A stretch of 64,000 bases of DNA from Prunella strophiata (Eukaryota > Chordata > Aves > Passeriformes > Prunellidae): the NCBI GenBank assembly GCA_036583965.1, contig JAZBQD010000027.1, positions 21,565,001 to 21,629,000 on the forward strand. Direction: 5' to 3'. The position numbers and the translations under genes were made by a program. The notes beneath the pieces were generated by a model that worked only from the letters and a program-made list of their open reading frames with translations, had not been told where the DNA came from and ran no database searches. Below, piece by piece: positions 13,681 through 27,090 of this stretch (the stretch's first letter is position 1; each line of letters begins with the position of its first letter).

Positions 13681-16600
13681 GAGAGCTTTATTGCTGTCTT
13701 AGAAAACCTCAGTAACTTCAGGTTGGAGTCAGATCAATGCAGCCACAGTAATTCAGACAAATACCCAGTTTAGGTTAAGAACCACCCAAAAATTTGGCAA
13801 GAAACAATAATCTTACTTCCAAACTAAAACCCACTTGAGTATTTATCTTGTACAACTGCAGAACATCCATACTTAGCAAAAGATTTTTGGACAGAGCTAC
13901 CATGTGTCAAGATTTCCCTGCATCTTTTCAACCCTTAAATATCTGTTAGGTGGGATCTGAAATGTTTGGGCATTTGCTAATTCTGCAGCACTTCTGCCAA
14001 GGCTCTGGGAATACTTGGGGTGCTCTTAAGGTACTTACTGTATCCTGTGTGTCCCCTTTACACCACACCTTATATATGGCTCTGGGAGAATTCTGGTTAT
14101 CCTATTTTTTGGAGACTACGACAAAGAAAAAAGAAGTTAAGCCTCTAAATTATACTGTTGACTTGACATATGAGTAAGCGCTTACTTGAAAATAACTACA
14201 TCAGTGAAATGGAAATCAAGGACAAACTTGTTTTTAGTTTGTTCTGAACAAAGAGTGTGATTGCTCTAATTAGATGCTATGGGATTAACATTAGCAAAAG
14301 TAAATCCACAGTAAAATGAAGTTTCCTGGTTCCTGTCAGAGGCAGTGGCAGAGAAAACTACAGTTGTTCATGCTGGGTTAGCAGGCAATGAGCGGACACT
14401 TAGCAAGGACAATGTGCCATCCTGGAGACTGTCCAAAAGCAAAGGAGCTGGCCTGCATAGGAACCTGCAGGAGAGTGGGCAGAGCTGTCTCAGAAGCGTG
14501 CTGGGCTGTCTAAGAACTTACAATGAAGGGGGTGGTGATTAATAAAGTAATGAAGCAAACCTCCCTCCCTGAAAAGCAATGCCCTCGTTGAACAGTAGGG
14601 AATCTCCTCTTATTACTCACATTCTTCTGAAAACTGCTAAGAGAGGAAAGGAATCTCTTTAAAAGATGCATAGTCAGAGCAAACCCCTGACTCCTAATCA
14701 GCCACATCCTCTCCCTATCCTTCTGGAGAATATGGACCATCAATTTCCCCATAAGATGAAGGGGAGGCAAAGCAATAGTTTAGCATCCTATGCATTATCT
14801 CTCTTTTTATGATTACAAATAGAGCACTTATGTTCACTGACCCATATCTCATACCAGACATCAGTAGCCAGGTCCAGATTTAGGTTATTGTTCCAGCATG
14901 GGATTAGGCCATGTGATCAGAATCAAATTTATCTAATATGATCACTTGATTGTGACATTTCTTCCTGGGGCTGTATGTATGCACAGCTGAAACTTGAAGA
15001 CATAAAGCAAATGCTCTTAAGGCCCAAAAGAACAGTTGTCAGTGCTTTCACAAAGAGCTTCAGAAAGGTTGAGGAGACACTCTCTATTGGGTTAATTAAG
15101 CTGTCCTTTTGCTTGCAAGTTTAAAAGGGAAAAGTGAGTTTGCTCCCCATGTGGCTTTCCCAAACTCTTTCAGCTGTAGCTCTAAGCTCAAATGACCCTC
15201 AGTCCTGCAGCATATCAACTTGATGTATATAATTGATTGCTAAACATTTTTTGCAGCTTGTTAAAGGGTAAGGCTAAAAAAAAAAGTAATATGTGAATGT
15301 TGATTAAAGTGCTTTTGTAGAGAGGGGTCAGAGATATTAGCAAGTTTAAAAGAAAGTGTGAGCTCTGCTGTGGTATGGTACTTCTAACCTGCACGCTTTA
15401 TTTCGCATAATTGATCCCACATGTTTACTCTAAGGACATTTTTGTCAGGTTTCAACTGCAAATATTAGAATGCATTTAGAGCAGGGTGTGCTTTGGTAAG
15501 GACACTATGCAGAATGCTCAGCAATGTAGATTGCTGGTATTATAATGGCTATGGTTATAAAAGGAATAATTACAGTAGCTTGTAATTGTGTGGTGAGGTA
15601 AGAGGAAAAAATATCAAGGTGTAAAACCTCAGAGTAACAGTAAATCTGAAATGGATGAAGACAGACATTCAAATTATAATTCTCAGCAATTTTGGTTTCA
15701 TTATAATTTGTGGGGTTTTTTTTAATAACTGACATAAAACACAATGTGTTTTTCAGGGGTTTGTGATAACTGGGTAAAAAATAGAATCTGTCACAAAATC
15801 ATTGTGGCTTCTTTTATTGAGAAAGGTATGATGCTGTTACACGAACAGACTGGAGAACATTCTGGCTGTACATCCAGGAGGTTTCTGCAATGATTGGGTA
15901 TCTGCAACAGAACAAATGGTTTATAAGTTTGTTGAAAGACAAAGAATAAATATTCAGTCCTTGTCTGGGAAACAATGCTTCAAATGCTTAAAAAGCACAA
16001 CATTTTTAATACCAACATGATTTTCTATATTTTTTCCTCAGAATTATTAACACTGTTAAAGAAAATGTGGAACTTCCTAGAGTTGCCCAGCCAAGTTAAT
16101 TAGCAATGAAATTCACAGGATGAGAAGAAAAGTTTGGTCATTACTATTTCTCTCTAGCTATCCCAGTTAATGCTAGTCACAAAAACCCATTCACCATGAG
16201 TTGTACACAGACACATCTGACAGTGAATATAAACTCAGAACTTTGTGTATATATTGTTGAGTAACTAATGCATAAAAGCCAGTTCTAGTTTGCACCAATC
16301 CAAGCAGGATTTGAAATATTCATTTGGGGGTGCAAATTTCAGTATTTGTTGTACAGAACTTAACTGTTCCCTTCCTTTCCATAGCTTGCTTTGTCTGTTT
16401 TTCCTAAAAAGACTAAATGTAGAAGCTTTATTATATTGAATACTTTAAAAATAGATTGAAACATAATTTCTTCTCTAGAATGTGGTAGTTCAACAGTTAT
16501 TTTTCAAAAAAAAGTTCTATATTTGTATCTATGCTATTGGAAATTGGACAGAATATTTGTCTGGATGTTAAAGTATAGCAGGGTTTTGATATTATTAAGT

Positions 16601-17097
16601 CATAACATTATTTTAATTGATAATAGGATCTGCAAATTATATGTGCCACTTACAAGAACGAGACTCAGCTGAAGTGATTTATTTTAAAAATTGCTCAAGA
16701 AGTTATATTTCACTTCTGAGATTTTAGATTAATTTATTTTTCATGCAATTTAAAACTATAAATGTTAGTAAGATGACCCTAATGTTAGTTCAGTTCCCCC
16801 ATTTACCCATAAATAGGAACGATGCTCTCAATGTTGTAAGTTTTATTTTTATATGCTTGAAGATAAGACAAAATGGGTTTAATTATTACAAACCCCAGTC
16901 TTTATTAGGGTACTACTTCTAAGAGATTTTGAGTCTGTCACAACTTTTTAGCTGCATAGGACAGCATTGGTTAGCTAAAATGACCTTAGAATCAAAACCA
17001 GACAAAAGCTATTCACAATAAATCCTATTGTAGGGGTAAAATGATTGGGAAAGTGACAAGAGGAAGTGAGAAAGGAGTATCTCTCTTAACATGATCT

Positions 17098-17098
<1 letters not shown>
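13681..17098. other. Intergenic, no gene recognised
   Basis: AT-rich with short chance frames only. I see no RNA gene, no repeat family and no clear regulatory motif cluster. Confidence 0.6.

Positions 17099-17138
<40 letters not shown>
17099..17138 (+). repeat. Poly(T) tract, 40 T
   Basis: Forty uninterrupted T between ATGATCTG and AATTTTGCAG. It could be the poly(A) tail of a reverse-strand retroposon or a slippage-expanded microsatellite; the length is likely to vary and may be inaccurate in the assembly. Confidence 0.95.
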
Positions 17139-17143
<5 letters not shown>

Positions 17144-17157
17144 TGCAGATTATCAGT

Positions 17158-17274
17158 AAGACATTTTTTTTTTAATGCACAGTATCTTGTTTATACATAA
17201 TTATCTATGTGCCTGATTTTTTTTTCTTTGAACTGCACAATATCTTGTTTATACATAATTATCTATGTGCCTGA
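17158..17274 (+). repeat. 58-bp tandem duplication
   Basis: A block beginning GCACAGTATCTTGTTTATAC at 17177 recurs at 17235 with a single change (CAGTATC to CAATATC) through ATGTGCCTGA. Each copy is preceded by a T-rich run. The near identity implies a recent duplication, probably by slippage next to the T40 tract. Confidence 0.85.
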
Positions 17275-17619
17275 CATTAACTTGAAAGCTTTGTAACTCA
17301 GACAATATATTTCTGGAATAAGTTTCATTTAAGACAGCAGAACAACAGTGAAGTTAGAAACATGTTTGTGTCTTTTTTTTTCATGACTAGCCCATGTCTA
17401 TTCTCTATGAAATTGATGTCAAAAAAGTATTATATATTTTCAGTGGGAAATAGAAGGCTGCCCTCTACTATCCTTGTCAGGACGTCGTATCCCTTTAATC
17501 ATACTTTTCATTTCAGTACATTGAAATTTCCGTTACCAAGGACAACATCATAAATAAAAGTGTTTGTGAAATTTTTACCTGCAGCTTCCTAACTTTGTGC
17601 ATTAAGCATGAGACTAGCA

Positions 17620-18170
17620 GAGAGGTGGTCAAATGTGAAAATTTATAATCATTTATTACGTACGGCTGAAGCGAGAAGGGAATAAAAGCGTGAAGGCATA
17701 CATCTATAAACTGGAGCAGAAAAGCTTAAATGAAAAGTAAAGTGAATTTCTGTGTCTTGTCATAAAGTAATGAGAAGCTAGAGCTTTATTCATAGCAACC
17801 CAAGATGCATTTACTCTCAATCTAGCTTTAGCAGTAAATGCTTCCCTGATGTATTGCTTCGGACTTACAAAGAAATATTTGTGCTCTACATAATAGTATA
17901 GTTAGGAGAATTACTGCATGGCTGAGGAGATTCTATAAAGGTTTATAGCTGGTGCTGTTACTGTAATTTAATCACAATGTAGCTAATGTAGTACTTTAAT
18001 ATCACACGTTACTTTTTTATTTACCATTTATTAGTAGCTGACAGTCAATCATCACCACATCATAAACAAATCAGGCAGGATTCTGTAGGAACCCTGAAGT
18101 TCCAGAACAGATGCACTGTAGCTCTTGCATGTGCTCCATAACAAACTAGACATCAAATTATTTTTTAATG
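17620..18170. promoter_or_regulatory. Candidate conserved enhancer with PBX/MEIS-type sites
   Basis: TGACAG (18039-18044, MEIS/TGIF type) lies directly against TCAATCA (18045-18051, reverse of the PBX TGATTGA). TTACGTACGG retains CpGs unusual for AT-rich background, and many TAAT/ATTA cores occur. No open frame or repeat signature. Inference only. Confidence 0.3.
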
Positions 18171-21100
18171 GAGTAATCATGTAAGTCAGGGTTCTTGTTT
18201 TCATTCAGTTTATCAGCCAAAGAAAATGTTTTTTGCCGTGAATACAAATAGTGTTGCACATTGTGCATACATGTTGGAGTTAGCACTCCTTTACAAGGAA
18301 TGAATACAGGAAAATGTCCTCAAAACCAGGAAGATTTGGGTAAAAGGCACTGTGTACATACTGATGAGTGCATTTATACAGACTAAGAATTGTGCTCTCT
18401 TGCTTTCAGCCACCTTTTTGTTAGGTTTGCTCTGATTTGTAAATGGAGAAAGTAAATGTAGCAGAGTCCACCAAGTGCTCTTGAGGCACTGAAATCACAA
18501 AAAAATATGTTGTGATAAGAAGAAATTTTTAGCTTAAGAATAATAATTTTATTGCCCTTTTTAGATGCACTGTAGGATCAATTGATCTCAGATTTATTTC
18601 ATGATCAGGTTTTATTACAGAATCACAGTATTTCTCTGAAGTCACTTGTGTTAGCAAAATTAAATGCTGATTGAGACTCTGAAAGCACTGCCTCTTTGGA
18701 CTGAAACCTGTGCTTCTCTCAAGACCCCAAAGATCTTTTAATTGCAAACAAAATCTTTGTTTTCCAGTCCTCTCCAGCTGTGGGGGAATGACTAGTAACC
18801 AACATCAGACTGCCATGCTGATTAATATGGAGCAGTAATAAGCCCCTCAGAGATGCGTGTTTGTGGGCTATTGGTGCATGTCCTGGGTGTGCTGCAGAGG
18901 AACAGCCTGAACACCAAGGGCCTTCAATCACTTGAAAAGCTTGCCAAAAAGTCTAGTAATGCACACCCTGGCATGGCTTATTGATACTAGAATATGTCTC
19001 TTTAATTCAAATTTCATGGAATTTACCCTTTGATGGTGAAAAATTATTCCTAGAAGAAAAATGTAAAATATTTGGGGGAGGTATATATCAAGGAAATCCC
19101 CTTGCTTTGCCATTAAATAAATTAGAATATTAAATCTCCTCTTTCATTCAGCATTGCACTGCTTATGTCCACAGGTTCTCCAGAACAACTGAACATTTCC
19201 AAGTATTAAATGTAATGTAAAGGGATTGCTGTTGATTTTGCTTTTCTTAAGTGGCTTTAAAAACAAAACAAACAACTCTCTGCACTTTGCTATTAGGAGA
19301 AGCCTTTGAGCACTCTTCTCCCTAAATTACTTGACAAATATTTTAGGTCCTAGTAAACCCTTGAGTTTGATTATATATTTATTGACTCTGATATATTTTT
19401 TAAAAGGAATCTGAATCACTCTGTATTCCCTTGTAGTTAGTTTAGGTAAATGGATACTTGTGCCAAGTGCAGCCAACTGAAAATGGCTACTGAATGTTTA
19501 AACATTATTGGTAATATGTAAAAAAAAATAATGTGAAAGGAAGACACTAGTAAAAACCATCCTCATTTCTGTCTCTAGCTTCCTTTTTCTTTTGAATGGC
19601 TCTCTGTATACAGTCACTTTAAGTGCGTTCTCAAGTGGTCACCAAAGATCCAGTTTAAATCACACTGCACAGAGATCCATTAATTTTTAGACATTATGTG
19701 CTATTCTGACTTGTTACTTCTAAGGGCGCTTTCTGGTTAAATTTACAATATATTGAATTTCAGACACTATCCTCTATTTTTGAAAAGAGGATTTAATACC
19801 AGATGCATTCAAGTAATGCCATTGTATCCATATCTATGCAAAACCTATATTGATCCTTGAAAGCTGTAGAATGATTATTTCTTTACAGAGTTATTTTTAA
19901 ACAATTATTCTGCTGCCTATGTTTGGGACAAAATTTCTGGCATTTAGTCCTTTTGTTCTAATTTAATTTTATTTTACCTGGCTGAGCAGCCTGATGCAAT
20001 CTCCTATTGGATACTTTTCTTGTTTGACTCTTTCCTTGTCTGGTGCTCTCCTTACCTTCCCTCACAGACCTGCTGATCATGTTACCCCCCTGTTGCTCTG
20101 TGTCTTATCTGAGGAGTGGCTGCTCTCCTCTCCTGCTTAATCATGTGTGTAATGTTGAGAAGGATGCCACTCTGTGAGGAGTGGGAAGGCTGGCAGGAAA
20201 ATGTTCCATAGGGTTGTCTTTATCCCTTTTTCTAATAATTCAAGAAGGAATTTGTACCAATAACTGCCTTGTTGTGTGCCAAGAGCCTTCCTGTACTCGG
20301 GCACAACTCCTGTTTGAAAGCCCAAAGGGGCTTCTGCTCATGGAAGATGGCAGCACCAGGAACCTCAACTAGTAGAAGATGTATTTGGAATGAGGCTTCA
20401 AATACTGCTTCTTTTACAGTGCATCTCCACATCTAATCCACATAGAATTGATCTGCTGTGGAAAAGGGGGGAGAGGATGTGCCAAAACTGTTCAGTTACA
20501 TAATAAGAAGATTAGGTCAACGAGAAATAGTGTCCATCATGAATTTATGTCCCTGAAGATAGAAGGGTTTCATAAGGATTTTTTAAGCTTATAATGAAGT
20601 CTAGGATGAATAACATTCCATCTAGAATGTGTGAAAGTGTATGTGTTTTTTTCATCATAAAGGAATATTTTAAGCTATACAGATTCTGTCTACAATTATA
20701 GTTTTAAAAAATTCCTACACATTCAATCATTAATCTCAAATCATTATTATTGTACAGTTTTTGTTACAGTAAAATAAGAATGTTTAGGATGGAGTCTGAG
20801 TAACTGTTCTAAATGCTTCACATGAGTGGAAAAGATTCTGTTCATTTGAATGGGCAACACTGGAGTGTTTTTTAGCCATTCTCTATAGGTTCATAGGGCT
20901 CTGCCTCTTATTTATAAGGAATTCAAGAAAATTAGAAAAGCAGATACTGCATTCAGTGTAGTTCACTTAAGTTTTTCTGATTCTCCAGCTTTAAATTACT
21001 ATAAAACAAAAAAAGACAGCAACACACAGTAGCTTGCAATATGTGTAACAGCCTTAGGATCTTTTGCAACACACTTCCCTGTTTGTAAATATAAGCTGGA

Positions 21101-24100
21101 GAAATTCTTGCAAATACAAACCTGTAAATTGCAATAATAATGGGATTACACTTTGTGTCCTTGCTTTTCTATAGAGCTTTTACAGTGATTCTTACAGTAT
21201 AATCTGCACCACTGTAATTCTAAATATTTCCCTTCCTAACAGGTATTTTTTTTCTCATCTCTAACAATGTTTTATTGCTCTGAGTGATCTAGCCTAAACT
21301 CATTAACCACCTTGTGAGATGTTATTCAATGTAAGGAATACAGAATATAGCTCAATGTAGTATGAATCAACATTTTTTGCACCACACACACAACATGTCA
21401 CAAATAGGTTTGTGCTCATTTGTGTGTGTTGACTTATTTTGGCTGGAACAGACCAAGAGCATAGATCAATTTTTTTGATTAAATATAATCCATTTCCCTC
21501 TGTGTTCCCTAGTTTATTAAGGTAATTGGAGAAAGTTTTATAAAATGAGAAACTGGGGGTTAGTGACAAGAGAAAGTAATCTCTGAGTTGATATCAAGTA
21601 CAAGGAATAGATGCAGTAGGAAGAAGTTATAGGCCTGTAAAAGTAGGTGGAATGAAACTTGCAGTTCTTTCTCTGCAGCCAATATTCTAAGTGCAAAAAT
21701 TTATAGCAAGACATGTTTTGTACAGCAGTGGAATCATGCAAAGGCATAGCAAGACCACGGTCCGGGTACACTGGTTGTTTTCAGACCACTATGTGTGTGA
21801 ATAACAGACTACTGAAAAAAAAAGAACTGAAGCACCAATCTCCTCTCTCTGTGATTGGGGCTGTTTAGATTTTTGATGTATATGGTGATGGTGTGATTAT
21901 GGTAATTAGTTTTCTCAGGGAAAAAAACCCAATTGGCTTCATGTCTTGGCTTTTTCATGCTCTGAAAGTATATCTTGATTTGTAAAGTAAAACTGGGAAA
22001 AGAAGAGAAGAAGAAACAGAGGCAGGAAACCTTTTCATAGTATAATAAATTTCCTTTAAAACCCCTGAATCCTGTAGCCCTGACTGTAATGCTTATAGAC
22101 TTGTTGCAAAGGTCAAGAGTTCTTCTTTAAGGACAGGCAGAAAATGGATCCTGGTCACCTCAAAAAGTAGATTAACACAGGCTTGTCTAGGTACTCCAAC
22201 AGGATGTTGGTAAGGGTAAAAGGTAAAAAATCTGTTAGATGACACATTTATGTCAGAAATTTGTTATACCTGGCATATGAAAGCTTATCCTGATACTTAA
22301 ATATCCTATCTTTGCATTCCAACTTTTTTTTTTTTAAACATGGGTATTTCCTATCATCCTAAACATACCTTTGTGCAGAGAGTATATTGCTGGCTTTATC
22401 TAAAATAAACTTTTAGCAGGCTTACATTTGGCAACGTGGAATGCTAATCTACTAAGGCGGTGGAGAATGAGCTGTTCTTTTGATATCCTAGATCCCAGTT
22501 ATCCTACTGGCACTTATATAGAATTTAATGGACATTTCCTATGTGGCTCCATAAAAACTGTTTTTGTACTTCATTCCTTGCAGAGATTCTCAGTGTGGAA
22601 TCCAGAGCTACACTCAACCTGTCCATTTCCACTTCACCTGACATTAATAGAAATATCTTTTAATATGGCTCAGAACTAAAGATGAACTGTTGGGTTCTTG
22701 ATGCAACTGAGGCAAAATGCAATTTATCTCTGAGGCCAAAGCAAAGGCTCTGCTCCAGGGTAAGTTACTGATTTGCTCCAGGACCTTTGCTATGGGAGTT
22801 TATTACTACCAAATTTCTGTGGATCTGTTAATTAGCATTACAAAATTTGTGTTGATTTTGGGTTTTTTTTTTGTTTTACCTCTAGTTTTTATAGGCAGAA
22901 AATCCAAGTCAGTCACATACTTGTTTGCAAAGCCTGCAGGTACCAATTGAGTGATAACAACGAGAGCTGAATAGCTGCCTGTGGGACAGTGACTTTGAAA
23001 TTTCTCAACAATGCTGTTTCAAATTTCAGACTTCTTAAGTGTTGAAGTAAAGATTTCAAACTTCTTCAGCTGTGGTAGAAAAATCCCATAATTTTGGAAT
23101 TTTATATTCTTTGCATTAAAACTGAAGTTGTACGACAAAAGTTTCTTACAGTTTCTAGCACTGGTCTAGATTTAAAACAAACAGTAAATTCTTAATCTCT
23201 CCTTGCTGAGGCAATTGTAATTATTTTAGGATTACAGAAAAACTGCTTGTGTGAAGTAACATGAATTCTATTTGCAGGCTGCAGTTTCCATTGCTGCAAT
23301 AATTTTATTTCTTAATTTATGGAAAAAAAGCAGTATTAGTCCAGTATAGCTGCATATGGTCTATCTTTATCTCTTCCATAAATTGGAAAATTTCTTGCAA
23401 TGCAAACATTTTCAGTGCTGGAAAGTTTTTAATGCTTTAAAATATTGAATTGTTTTTATTAGGTATTGATTTATTTAGAATATGTTTTATTGATTTTTAT
23501 TCTTCTACAGTTCTTCTATCTAGTGTCTACATGCATATTTTGTTAATATGTTTTTTTTAATTGATCTTTTGAGGTATTTCAATAAGAATTTTAGTAGCTG
23601 TGATTCCTTAAAAATCCTTTTCAGTTGTCAAACAAATCAGAGACCAAATGCTTAAACAGGAGAAGGATGAAGCAATTCCACATTCTTGAGAATGTGTATA
23701 TTGAAAAAATGCTGAAATTGAAAATATTGAAAGTATCAATGTAACAGTCTCAACACACCAAAAAATGATTGCAATTTATTGTCTAATCGTGAAAGAAATG
23801 TCCATAAAAAGGAAACATCAAGTAGTAAAAGAAGAAGAGACAAGCATTAAAAGAATGGAAAGAAACTTCTGAGAAAAACGGCTGCCATGCAAATTTCTGT
23901 TGCCCTAAAGCAGAATGAACTTGTGATAAGAGTGTCAACTTTCAGTGGTCCCACCCAAACTAGAACAGATCCTGACAAACTTGCTAGAGATTAGAACTGT
24001 CCATGGACTGATTTATTCAAGATAGCAAGGACAATTCAGGCAAGAGCTGCCAGATTTCAAAGCTGAGCAATCTGTTCCCGCCCTGCCCAGAGTGACAGTC

Positions 24101-26313
24101 AGAGATGTAATTAAGCAGGGCTTTCCCCAGATACCAACAGGCAGGATTCAAACTCTGCTGGAGGTTTTGGACTTCTCCTAAGTCTACCAAGAACACATCC
24201 TGCTTTGGCATGAGACCTGAAAAGTGGCAGGTGTGCTGTCATGTTCTCTTTTGTCCAACATGGCCAGATTTCCTGTCTAGAAACCTTTACCTTTTCAAGG
24301 CAGAGATGGCTTATTCTGGATGAGTATGGATTTGTTACTGAGCACAATGGGCTACAATTCCTCTGGGGGCTCACATGTGCTATCAAACACAAAAGATACA
24401 AATGTGCTTTCTATGCTTCTTCCTGAAGGAATTTTATTTTATTTTGATGATCCCTACAGGTATAATAAACAGCTCTGGATAAAATTACTGGCTTGGTCAC
24501 AACACTTTAATTCCCAGAAGAACATCTGACCAGCCTGAGCAACTGAGGCAGCTGCTCCCAGAACCACACTGCTGCTGCCACCAGGGCTCACTGAAAAAAC
24601 AGAGAAGCTCTTTTGGCAGCTAATGAGCTAAAGAAACTGAACTATCAATTATGTAAGACCACATTGTTAACATTTCAAACCACCTGAGGCTCTGCACCTC
24701 TTTATTTTCACCACAGATGGAGCACACACTATCTGTACAGGTAATTGCTGATGACAGCACTGTGTGGAAAATGACCCCTCATTACCAGCTGTGGGTGCCA
24801 AGACCTCATAACTCACTGCAGGCAATAGGTAAAATCCTTATTGGGCTGATTCTGTTAGAATAATTTCATGTTGGAGGACACTCCCACTCTGAGATAAAGC
24901 AAGGCAAAAAGCTCCCAGAAGTCTACAAGAATTAAGATAAGAAAGTGCATAGCATTTCATATTTCTAACAGTTAAATATTCAAAGGAGTTGTTATCAAGC
25001 TAAAGAAAAGCAAGAACTTGGCATGCCAATTTAAGATCTGCAGTCTTTAATGATTTGTTTCAAATTTTCTGTAAGGTGAATTTCCAAACTTAAGTAGTTA
25101 ACTAGTTTGTTTTTCTGGGATGATGTGAAATTCACAGACTTCAGAAGAGACTCAGAAGCAATTAAACACATTATTTTTGCATACCTAGGTTAAAAAGGGC
25201 ATTCTAGTCTTGAAAGTCTTGATTGTATATTTTTAAAACTTTTTTCTACTCTTTATATCAGCGAAACCAGTAATGTTTGGAAGTGAGTTTTGGCAAGAAC
25301 TTTAACTCATGAAAGTACCTGAATAACAAGCAGGATGTGGTTTTACTCTCTCTTCTGGGACCAGCCTGAGAAAGAGATTTTTTTTTCTTTCATCTTAACA
25401 GCTGATTATTCCTTGCCTCCCTCTCTATGACAGCTACCCATAGCAGCTTCTTGCCTGGGAAGGAAATCCCTAAAATCCTGGCAACTTGAAATGCAAGTAG
25501 GAGGAACTAAAGGTGTAGACTTTGTACCCCCTCCTTTTTAGATGTAGATTTCAGATGATTCTGTGTCAGGAGACTCAGAATGGTCCATTAACCCCATATT
25601 TAGAGAGATAACTGGGATTTTATTCCACAAAGAGTTTGCCTGTAAATCACTGATGTGAATTTCCAAACTTCAGGATTGTGGCAGTTCTGTTTGTAAACAA
25701 GCATCTTAATATAATTGTGATATATATTGTAGGAAAGCACACTCAAAACCACAGCTGGCTCTTTTTTGAATCTATTTTTGCTTATTGTTGAGTTCATTGA
25801 TATAACCTGAAAACAACTGAAAGGAATTGTTGGATTTTAGCTTCTTGGTAAAACTAAACAAAAGAAGTTAAGCAGAAGTTCTCTCTCCCAAGGGTGTTAT
25901 GCTGGCATTGGGTAATCCATGGAATTATTACATGTGAATGGTGCCTCTTATTCCTCCCTGCTTAATAAGACAGTGATTTTGCTGATGAGCAAATCCAGAA
26001 TTAATCCAAATGTCTTCAAGTAATTTGCATGTTGGATTAAAAAGTTGCGATTTCTTTGCTATTCAAATGTAGTTTCTTACCAGAAAATATTTTTTGTTCA
26101 GAAATCAAGAGCTTTTTCCCTGACAAATTCAAGTGTCCAATTTTAAGTACTAATATTACAAGGTAGGGTAATTTTACAAATAAGTTTAAAAATAGGTTAT
26201 AAACCCACAGTGAATCTGAATTACAGAAGCATTTTCATAGCAAACTGGGTATTTTTTGCATTTATTTCCATTTGTTATTCTAGTCTTCCCAGTAATTTGA
26301 GTGTGTTTTTCAG
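18171..26313. other. Intergenic, no gene recognised
   Basis: AT-rich. A 48-codon ATG frame at 24717-24863 follows a good acceptor-like pyrimidine tract but is not a protein I recognise. The stretch at 23990-24560 has higher GC and may be an old unidentified repeat. Nothing else supportable. Confidence 0.55.
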
Positions 26314-26391
26314 GATTCTGCCTGCAGATTGCAAGAATCAGTACCAAGCTGCACTATTAACTCAGATCCTGGACACACACCCTTCAATAAG
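26314..26391 (+). other. Exon-like 78-nt island, unidentified
   Basis: A good acceptor (GTGTGTTTTTCAG) and a full-consensus donor AAG|GTGAGT bound 78 nt, a multiple of three. Two of the three frames are open, and the phase-0 frame would join in frame to the 42-nt exon at 27049. The peptide in either frame is not one I recognise and does not look like a TM6 segment. It could be a non-coding exon of an upstream transcript or chance. Codon evidence alone cannot decide. Confidence 0.25.
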
Positions 26392-27048
26392 GTGAGTATG
26401 TTCAGGAAAACTCATTGAAGTGAGTATTTTGTTTGGCTTTAGCTTGTTTAGTCTAGTAAGAGGCCAATGTGAAGCAAGCTCTTAAAATAACTTTGGTGAT
26501 TCATGTATGTTATCTGCTTGGGTTATTTTTTTTCTGTCCCCGTACATTTCTTATTTTCCTCCTATTTAAGTTTCTAAAATAATTAAGTGTATGCATTTGT
26601 CAATACATATGTGGGAGTATATTTTTAGTGTAGAATTTGGTAGCATATGTTTTCTTACTTTCAGTTTTACAAAAAGAAGTACATGAAGTGGAGATTGCTC
26701 ACCCCTCAGTTTGCCTTAGCATATTCCTATTTTCATTTTCTGAAATAAATTTATTTGTTAGTCGAAAGACCATTCAAATATAAAATTAAATTTTCTAATT
26801 AATGTTATGGATCTTTTGGTGCTAAGTTTTTCATTTTCAAACAGCTGAATATCACAGTATAGTTGATGCACTCCCATGTTATCAAATAAATGCTCAAGGT
26901 ACAGCTTATAATGTTGAAAAATAGAAAAATAAATTGACCTTGATGAAGTGTGTCTTCTTTTGTCTGTTCCCAGGAAAGTTTATTTCAGGTATTTCTACTG
27001 CTGAAATGATTAGAGTTAACAGCTTTTTCCCTCCATTTTATTTTACAG

Positions 27049-27090
27049 GGTCTCTTCATCTTCCTGATATATGGGGTGTACAACACAGAG
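27049..27090 (+). other. Orphan 42-nt exon encoding a GPCR TM7-like peptide
   Basis: A strong acceptor (TTAAC branch-like motif, CTTTTTCCCTCC and TTTTATTTTACAG) and a perfect donor GAG|GTAAGT enclose exactly 42 nt. Read in phase 0 the exon gives GLFIFLIYGVYNTE. Secretin-family receptors (CRHR1, CALCR, PTH1R) have a 42-nt exon for transmembrane helix 7 with the pattern G-F-F-V-x-x-x-Y-C-F-x-N-x-E, whose skipping gives the known 14-residue TM7 deletions; adhesion GPCRs share the pattern. Here G, F, Y, N and E fall at the matching places. I found no neighbouring exon for TM5-TM6 or the tail, so it is either the remains of a lost receptor gene, an exon of a gene whose other exons I cannot recognise, or a coincidence. 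Confidence 0.4.

Noticed and set aside
24717..24863. 48-codon ATG frame after an acceptor-like pyrimidine tract
   Set aside because: The peptide is not recognisable, is short, and has no splice partner or conserved motif; chance is the simpler reading.
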